Origin: Haemaphysalis longicornis
Lineage: Eukaryota; Arthropoda; Arachnida; Ixodida; Ixodidae
NCBI GenBank assembly: GCA_013339765.2
Contig: CM023448.1
Location: forward strand, 109,691,118 to 109,755,117
Direction: 5' to 3'
DNA: 64,000 nucleotides
Shown here: piece after piece, positions 56,547-64,000 of the stretch
Layout: every line of letters starts with the position of its first letter
Position numbering within the stretch: the stretch's first letter is position 1
Notes under the pieces: model-generated
The model's input: the letters and a program-made list of their open reading frames with translations, nothing else
Told to the model about the DNA's origin: nothing
The model's database searches: none
Program-made: the position numbers and the translations under genes

Positions 56547-57879
56547 GTATTTATAAGTTTTTTTTCGTTTGATAACTCACGAAAAGAAATGGAGAGAGTC
56601 CTTTCTTTGTCCTTCGGGCTGTATTTAAAAAAAAAAACGATGAGCCCCAGCTTGTCCCACGAGGTATTTTATTGTATTTAGGCGTAAACAAATGAGAATG
56701 GAATAATGTTCTGTCAGCTTCAGCGCTTTAATTTAGGCTAATATACAGGGAGATCAAAGTTGAGTCAACAGGTTTTTTTTAAATTATGCGCTTAGACCTA
56801 CATGAAGGCCACCTCTAGAGTGAGGTTATGCGCCTAGGGGGGCACATAATGAGGTGGTAATTATTGAAGTGGGTGGCTTAATTAACTAAATTGAATAATT
56901 GACTTTTTAGTGGCTGCAGGAAACAGGCATATTTGTATTGAACAGTTAATCGCAATCGTGTTTCTGCACTGTTTCGTTTGGTAGAATTCTTCTAGCCGTC
57001 GTCGCCCTTATCGGCTGCTTATTTATAACTGCTAACTCTGTTTTGTTTGTGTGAGCTTACCGATCCTGTTTATTTCCAATTTTCCAAAGAGACAATTAAC
57101 TCTTGAAGCTCATTTTGCATAAACGAAGTTAATATGGTACCAAGCGGAAATACTATAAAGCAAATATAAAAATTCAGTGCCTGTCGACTCTGTCGGACCT
57201 GGGCGCAGACAAAGAAGTAGACCAAACAAACACGTAGTAGAAACTCTATGTGATGATAGAGTGACCCCAGCGGGTAATTTCAGTATTTTTTAAAGATATT
57301 TACATTAGATTGAGATGCACAAACCGCTTACCAGAAAGCTGTCATTGCCGCAAGCTTCAATTTTGTCGACGCGACTTTTGTCGATGCGACTCAATTTCGG
57401 CACATAGCTTCGGCTTTCCGCTGTAGAAAATCTGGATTTTCGCGTCGTCGGCGCTGCCGCTCTCTGGCAAGCTCCCGCTGCCACTCGATCTGTGAGGAGT
57501 CCACTGGGCGAAAGAACGCACGCCGGCAATATACCCTCCCCTCCTTCAGCGCCAGCTGATTGGTCCGCTCCCATCCAGGTGAAACTGGGCGTCCTCTGTT
57601 GGTGTTCGGGAACGTGCCCTGCGTGACACTGCCGGACAGGCGACAAGGCTCGACTTAGAACAGTTCCGCCGTTAAAAACCTAGTTCTGAACTATTGTGAA
57701 TGCATTGCAGATACCGACACAAAGCTTCATGTACACTGATTAAATGGGGCAAGTGCCTCCCGCTACCCCCCACGTATAATCGGTTAATACCCAATCGTTA
57801 AATAAATAAATAGGCCAATTGGCAAGTGGAATTTTTGCCACATCAGGGTGATGTAACATAAAGGGGAAAAGCTACTCAG
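56547..57879. other. No recognised gene
   Basis: A 113-codon minus frame at 57305-57646 is not recognised. A tail hairpin-like GAACAGTTCCGCCGTTAAAA lies at 57658. Otherwise featureless. Confidence 0.45.
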
Positions 57880-58745
57880 TGACCCACAGCCAGGAAAACG
57901 GGCCCGGAGAGACCCCCCTGAGCTCCCCTGGCATGACGCGGAATGGGTTTGGTTGAAGGGAAAGGGAAAAGGGACAAAGGAATAAGAGCAGCGGGCTTTT
58001 GATCTAATCTAAGATGTCTGAATCTTTCCCAGGACTGAGCTCTCACCTCAGAGGGCAGACAGTGCCAGTTGCAACTTTTGCGGCCCCTGCAACAGGGTTA
58101 CCGCTCACCCATATGGTCTCCTTGCTCAGCTCCGACCGTCTGAGACAGAGAAAACTTAACTGGGGGTGACAGCCCTAACGCCTTCTCACCAGTCGGATCC
58201 ATAGCCTTCGCGTACTAACGAGTCCTGATGAGTGGTACTAACGATCCTGAAGTTGGGTTCTTACAACTCCTGCTTTTCACGGTCTCCGGGAGCCGGTAGT
58301 TTGTTTGTGAACTTGTATAAAGAACTCAGATCGCTCATCGGCCTGCATGACCAGCATTATGTTCTGTTTTCTCCAAGTTTTCGTCCACGCGTATCGGACA
58401 GAAGTCCTCAGGAATGCCATGGGTCTAAGCAAAGGAGCCAGTCCGGCCTCAAGAGCCAAGACTGAGATCAGTCCGAGCCTACCAGCCGTTACTAAGCAAG
58501 GAGAGTTTCCCCTGTCGGTGTACTAACTTTCCCTTTACTCGCTTCCCGAAAAAAGATCGAGACCAGGCTTTCTGCAACACCCAAACATTGCGTCACCATG
58601 TCTAAGTTCGAAACCTCGCCACCACGAGCCCCCCGCGTTGGACCTGATACTCCGGACCAGGAACCTCCGCGTCGGCAGCCAGCCAGGCGCACACTCCCCG
58701 TGCAGGAGGGTGTGGTTTCCTCGAATTCACCAGGAATTTTTCACC
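57880..58745 (+). pseudogene. LINE 5' UTR and ORF1 start (gag-like N-terminus)
   Basis: ATG 58598 (context GTCACCATGT, a good start context) opens MSKFETSPPRAPRVGPDTPD, a Pro/Arg-rich N-terminus like those of I/R1-type ORF1 proteins; it stops after about 53 codons. The preceding ~700 bp holds a repeat of GTACTAACGA at 58211 and 58236 and a TTTCCC-rich leader resembling a LINE 5' UTR. The rest of the element is absent. Assignment is inferential. Confidence 0.4.
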
Positions 58746-59021
58746 GCAAATTTTGATCGAATGTGAAGTCCAAGCATCAACCTCGGTAGCCGCCCAGACT
58801 GTCTGCGCCTGCGTCCGCATCACGCATCAGTACTCTTGGGAGGGACTTGCCCTCAAAGTACCTCGGGAGTTGCTGAAGCTCTTATGGGCGTTGAATAACC
58901 AAGAGAGTTAGCCTGGCACCCAGTCGCCGCTGCGATTGCGATAGACCCAAGCTAGGCAGCCGGAACCGCCACACCCCAGTCCTCCGGCAGTGGGGGCCAC
59001 GTGCAAGCTGACAATCACATC

Positions 59022-59047
59022 CCCCCCCCCCCCCCCCCCCCCCCCCC
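59022..59047. repeat. Poly-C run (26)
   Basis: Homopolymer; length may be uncertain. Confidence 0.8.
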
Positions 59048-59244
59048 AGCTTCATGTACACGCGTAACTTTGACCAGAGCTAGAACGTGGTCGTTTGCAT
59101 GGATGCATCAGTATCGCGTCGCATTTCCTAGCTAAAACGATGGGCCACCCGAAGCCGTCCCAGGATACGGCCCTACCACTCGTTGCACCAAGCAATTATT
59201 TTTGGAAATTATTATTTAGTCTTAACTGGTCTTGGCCCGCTTAT

Positions 59245-60315
59245 CACATGGTGTTTCGTCATTTGCCGGTTCGTAATAGGCCGTCTTATCATATAAAATC
59301 ATTCGTCATAGGCCGGTTTGACAAATGGGAAAGTTCGTCATAAGTGCTCAAAACGAATGCGCACATGTTTCTTTCTTTTTTTTTTTTGAACGCATGCGGA
59401 AGTGGGTAGAATGGTTCGACTCAAAAGAGAGGAGCGAGGGACACGTTTACTTTTTTCACTCTTTTCAGCCGTACATCCGGGAAAGTACAGCAAAGAATGG
59501 AAGTCAGAGTGGGCAAGTAGTGTGACCTGGCTTAATCAAGAATATAGATACGAGTTCAACAACCCTAGACAGAAAAGTGAGGTAGGGACGTAGCCTAATA
59601 AAGTTCTCGGAAGACGGGCTACAAAGAAGAACGCGCGACCCCCTTTTCAGTGTTGCGGCCGGCTTGGGCACCCTCCGTGGGAACAGGCGCACTCGTCACA
59701 GCCGACTCGTCATAGGAAAACTGGTCAAACATGCATCTGGTTCTAAGTGGTCCCGTAATAGGGAAAGTGGTAGCACCGACCTTCTCGTTTTTGGAAATTT
59801 CGTCTGGAAGTATCATTTTGGGCGGATGTCATGAAGGGGGGGGGGTGGGGGGGGGGGTGTTAGTTTCTTCAACCCTGATAACTCGTACCAGGTCGACCCT
59901 TTCGGAGTTCGTAGGTTGGCCTTTCCTTTTACTTTTTTGCCGGTGGTGGATGAAATTAATTTTTTGGTTTAACACGCTTGTTTCTTTCTTATGTTACTTC
60001 TCCTTCCAAAAGAATTGTGTCACGCGGGTAGGGACAGGTATAATACAAAACTTCTTAACGCCACATTGCTGAAAAAGGATTGTGAGAATCGCAAGGTTTG
60101 TGAGAACAACGTGTGCAAATTAGTTAAATTAAACTTTCTTAGTCAGCAACCATTACGCAACATGACAGACGATAATGAGTGACGCCTTATCACCTCTAAC
60201 GTCTAAAAACAAACCCCACATTTTGTTTCAGTGTTCCTGTGACGAACTTTCCTAAGTGACTAAATGTCCTATGACGAATGATCCTATGTGACCAAACGGC
60301 CATGTGACGAACGGG
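59245..60315. mobile_element. Foldback-like element 1
   Basis: About 85 bp at 59262-59350 aligns to the reverse complement of 60228-60312: both read CCG-TTCGT, ...GGCCGT, ATCATTCGTCATAGG, then GGAAAGTTCGTCA. The arms are themselves made of repeated TTCGTCAYAGG phrases, and further phrases occur at 59690-59765. The interior has a G-rich run (59836-59857) and no recognised ORF. Inverted ends built from short internal repeats are typical of Foldback-type transposons. Confidence 0.55.
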
Positions 60316-60639
60316 CGTACAGCCGGCCGTGCCAACCTAGCCCCGTATACCGCATTTGTAAGATGCGCCTTCCTATCATATTGGCCCCATCTATACGTAA
60401 ATGCGTTGAGCTAAGAAAACCATTATGTCGCGCTATTGTCGCATTCGTGTAGACGCACTTCATAATATGCGTAGATTTTACACCCCTGATCTCATCAGCC
60501 ATATCGGAATCATTGCAAACAGAATCCAGTGGGACCATTACGCTTCCTGAGGAAAATACGTCAATAAAAAAATTCCGGGCCATCTCAACTAACATGCAAG
60601 CTACGGAGGGGCAAATCATGCGGTGTATAAGGGGTACGT

Positions 60640-62092
60640 TACAATTCATCGAACGCCGTTTCATCAAAGGCATGAACGTTTCATCGAGAGCGTTTTATCG
60701 AACGTGGCTTCATCGAAGTGACGTCGCCCGTTTTATAGAATGTTGTTCGGAAGCTGCGGTCACGATTTATTGCATCTGTTAAAGGTTTCTCGCCATCAAG
60801 AGGTGCATAAAGCACGAAAGGCTTTATACCTTCAGGGTCGTATATATTTAGGGCTCATTTTTCAAGCACAGGTATTTGTCACTGCCACATCTGTGGCGAT
60901 TACCGGCCACGTGCAGTGCGGCGAAATCGCTTCGGGTGATGCTGCCTTTTGTGTTGTTATTACTGAAGTTTGTTGTCATTTCCTTTTTTCGGTTTTCTGG
61001 AATTGTGTTTCTGTATTGTATTTGATCGCGCAAATTGCCAGAAGGAACAAATTCTTAGGACGCAGTAAAATCATATTTCCTGACTGGCAGAAACCTGAAA
61101 GAAGTTTACTTCGCAACGTAATAAGCTGTATATGTAACTACATCGTACAATGACATAAAAGTGTACGAAAACGCAGTCACTGTCACAATTCATAAGAAAT
61201 TGCCCTCAAAAAGTTATTTACTGGCAAACTGCAGGAAGTTCTTCTCGCCGACAATACGGAAAAGTCTGTAACGACTAGGCTGGCTAGGTCACTTGGCTCC
61301 GGAGGAAACTGTGACGCTCGTACCCTGTTAAGCTTTCTCAGCGTGTCACGACATGGACTGGCTTGGTGTCCTTCAGCTCTCAGGGAACCGGACACTTGGT
61401 GCGTAGTAAGAAAAAAAAGTATGCACCTAGAAGCCTAGCACGTGGAAGTGCCTCCAGAATATCGGCTCTTGCCTGGACGATCTGTACAGGAGAGCTAGCA
61501 GTGCGAGCAGCAATCCGTTTTAAAGTTTCATTCGCACGGAAGACCTCTGCCTTTGCGCTTTCTTGCGTTCTGCGTTATTGTTGGTCGGCTTGCCTTCATT
61601 CCTGAATGGTGATGATACGGCTCAGCACTTCCAATAAACTCTACATTCGACCTTTTCGTCGAAGATGTATGGGTAACCATCAAGACAGAGCTGCGGACGC
61701 CCACGCACTGTAGTTGTCAATTCCATTTTTTTTACGCCGTTCTGGATATCGTTAGCTGAGACACTTATATAGATGCCAGTATCAGCGAACTCTTCAATGC
61801 TTATTCACGTGCCAAAGTGCTCGGTTCCATGTTTGAATAAAACAAATCAGCAGTTTCTACAGATTTAAAAGTGGTCTACCTGAATTACCAAAACAAACGG
61901 GATGAAATAAGAGTGCTAATAAATAAAAATATCATTTATTTCTCTCCATGCGCCCTGAAGACTCTGTTCTATTGTGTAGGACCGATTTCGATGAAATGTA
62001 CTTGATGGACGTCCTACCGAAGCGCGTTATATGAAAAGGTGTTCGGTGAAACGGCTTCCATGAAGTGGCGTTCGATGTAACGATGCATCTGT
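60640..62092. mobile_element. Foldback-like element 2
   Basis: Arms at about 60636-60735 and 61982-62092 are inverted and composed of phrases such as CATCGAACG and GTTTCATC (left) and CGTTCGATG and GGTGAAAC (right), in the same phase with GTTAC at the outside and GACGTC on the inside. The interior shows no transposase. Begins about 325 bp after element 1 ends. Confidence 0.5.
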
Positions 62093-63281
62093 AATGGCGG
62101 TGCAAATACAAATTTTCTGTAACCGTACAAATATGTCCGTCTGAAATTCTTTGCCCCAACATATTTTGCACAGTCAAAACAGCTAAACAGCAAGGCCCAA
62201 ATATCGCATTACGGAGCTTTGTAATCACCAGCCAATTTTTAGTACGCGTTACGAAGCGTTCCAGCGTGAGGCGTAAACGAATGTCCCGGTGTTTTTTCAA
62301 GACGGTAGTCTTTGTTGGGCTAATTAAACGGAGAAATTGCGGTCTGTTTGTATGTCTGTCTGTCTGCCTGTCTGTCTATCTGTCTGTCTGTGACTCGATT
62401 CAGCCACCCAACCAAGTGAAACAGAAGCTGTGCAATAGTCTTATATACCCATAGCCAAATCTAAATGTGTAAGTCCGGTGCCAATGTTCATACTTGTCAA
62501 CATTTTTGAACAAGAACAAGACATTACCCAAATATAAGGCCATCAATGAACACATAAGTGATATTTGGAGGGTTGCTTTATTTAAAAAAAATTCATGAAT
62601 GCTTGGTATTTACGATAGCAAATGAAATACTACATCAACTGCAGAAAACCGTCGCCTGCTGTTGCCCGCGCTACCTTGCGGCATTTAAAAAATGAAACAG
62701 CAACAGCAACGAAAGGTTAGACTAGATAGGTTCCACGTTCCGCTTGGAACGCTCGTGTAGTAGGGGAACGTAGTTCTAGAAACGTTGTAGTAGGGTACCT
62801 CGACTCACGTGCGTCTCCGCTGTACGGCAGCGCTGGCATCAAGGCATAGGACTTGGAGCAGTGGAACGTGGTAAATTTAAATTGATTTGAGCAAACCTGT
62901 AGCGTGTTGTTTTGGGAGGAACGAGACAGGAGAAGACCAGTATGAGAGGTAAGCGGGAAAGAGAAGGGAGGCATTTACTTGGCAGGGGCGCCTGTCGACT
63001 ATTGTCTTTCCTCGACATTTTAAACGAAAGGAGCAGATACGCGGCCATTTTTAGTACACGTTACGTTCTAGCGCGAGGCGTAAACGAGTGTCCCGGTGTT
63101 TTAGTACCATGACTACATGAGACGACGGTTACGACGACGGTATGAGACGCCGAAAGCCCGAGCCCCTAAGGGGCTTCACCCACAAAAGAAATGAGGGAGC
63201 AGGAGTTCATAATCGTCATGAGGTTGACATCAGTGATTATTTTTAATATATGGCATGCCTCATAGTTTCGTCGAATCAAAC
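62093..63281. other. No gene; TGTC microsatellite and a direct repeat pair
   Basis: (TGTC)n at 62343-62391. About 55 bp at 62240-62295 recurs at 63050-63105 (GAGGCGTAAACGARTGTCCC and flanks) in direct orientation 810 bp apart. Confidence 0.5.
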
Positions 63282-63409
63282 GCCAATTTCTCTAAAGTGG
63301 GAAAAAGAGACATCTTCTTAATTTAACTCTCACCTTAAAAAGTTCCCAATTTCTCTAAAGTGGGAAAAAGAGACATCTCCTTAATTTAACTCTCACCTTA
63401 AAAAGTTCA
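63282..63409. repeat. 64-bp tandem duplication
   Basis: Units 63282-63345 and 63346-63409 differ at one or two bases, both starting CCAATTTCTCTAAAGTGGG. Confidence 0.9.
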
Positions 63410-63967
63410 CCAAGTATATCTTATATTTAATTATTTTATTTAATTTTTGTTTTGTTTCTTGGAAGCCACCACGGCACATCTGCGGCTTTGTGCAACTTCA
63501 TCCGAGCGGCAGATTTTGTGTATACACCACTTACAGTCAAACCGATGTTAACGTAGATTATAAAACCACGCTCTGCTCTTTTTCGTCGTGCGAAGCACAA
63601 AACAAAACCGCAGGAAAATAGGTGCGACAGAGAGAGTTAACACACCATAATGGCACTATGGTCAACAGAAACGGGCTGAGAACAATTATAGGTGATGCGC
63701 ATCGCGACCACCATAAAAACCGCGCTCTCAAAATAAGTAGCTCATTTAGGGGAACTGCTCGAGAGTAGGTACACCCGGGGCTGATCTGTCCATCATTCGC
63801 TAAAAAGCTGATGAAACATGAGGAGCCAGGGCCCCGATCACCTTCGCCCCTGTCCTCTACCGCTCCGTATCCCTCTAGAGGTCAGCCTATACATGTATAC
63901 GCTGCTGAGGCCATAGCAGTGATTGCCCGTTCGTACAACGGAAAATAACGTTAGCCCATACTCTTTG
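63410..63967. other. No recognised gene
   Basis: AT-rich start, then ordinary sequence; short ORFs only. Confidence 0.5.
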
Positions 63968-64000
63968 CCGTGGGTTAATTGGCGTATTCATGGGAGGTTG
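63968..64000 (-). mobile_element. Edge of another RTE LINE 5' region
   Basis: 63972-64000 is identical over 29 nt to 33307-33335, the 5' UTR/endonuclease start of the RTE LINE, in the same orientation. The copy runs off the window. It starts at the 5' side of the element, so this copy lacks the 3' end on this side. Confidence 0.75.

Noticed and set aside
58205..58270. Hammerhead-ribozyme-like CTGATGAG
   Set aside because: The core needs a stem II and a following GAAA; here the next bases read CGATC and stem pairing is weak. The segment is better explained by an imperfect direct repeat of GTACTAACGA.
59022..59047. Poly-C run as a biological signal
   Set aside because: Most likely a simple homopolymer of uncertain length; similar C and G runs at 4743, 55716 and 59836 have no shared context.

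Overview
The window looks like non-genic DNA from an arachnid, most likely a hard tick (Ixodidae, probably Metastriata). The main reason is a tRNA-derived SINE of the Ruka type (described from Rhipicephalus), present in at least eight copies or fragments. The other support is the dense mix of CR1/L2-like, RTE, I-group and Penelope-like retroelements, spliceless ORFs broken by frameshifts, and the absence of any operon or compact gene layout. I see no convincing multi-exon host gene. The best non-retroelement coding candidate is a 97-codon THAP zinc-finger ORF at 43476-43769.

Layout. 0.5-4.4 kb: a + strand CR1/L2-like LINE broken by three later events: an unclassified insert with local duplication, a minus-strand LINE with a (TTTA)n tail, and a 154-bp Tourist-like MITE flanked by TAA. 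5.2-5.8 kb: a CpG-rich block. 7.5-8.4 kb: a Penelope-like element remnant with a GIY-YIG endonuclease. 11-14.7 kb: a TTGGA-repeat element, an L1/Tx1-like LINE tail, a TATA-bearing repeat and an RTE tail. 14.7-18.3 kb: SINEs, several with clear target-site duplications. 19.5-23.7 kb: ten ~460-bp units, each holding a tRNA-like sequence, five in each direction, forming a ~4-kb palindrome with TA-rich flanks. 26-35.5 kb: a long I-group LINE (ORF1 with zinc knuckles; ORF2 with endonuclease, RT and RNase H) interrupted by a nearly complete 3.2-kb RTE LINE with a 13-bp target-site duplication. 37-48 kb: three more RNase H-bearing LINE tails, the THAP ORF and a TIR element. 50-57 kb: SINEs and GC-rich promoter-like repeats. 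58-62 kb: a LINE 5' end and two adjacent elements with long phrase-like inverted repeats. The last 29 bases repeat a stretch of the RTE 5' region.

How the parts work together: this is a stack of nested transposition events rather than a pathway. The insertion order can be read directly (I-group LINE, then RTE; CR1/L2-like LINE, then minus-strand LINE and MITE). SINE 5' truncation and target-site duplications show LINE-machinery mobilisation. The less expected material is the inverted tRNA-like array, a set of short GC-rich repeats that each carry a TATA box and share a terminal layout, and the Foldback-like pair at the right end. All family names rest on reading motifs; no database search was possible.
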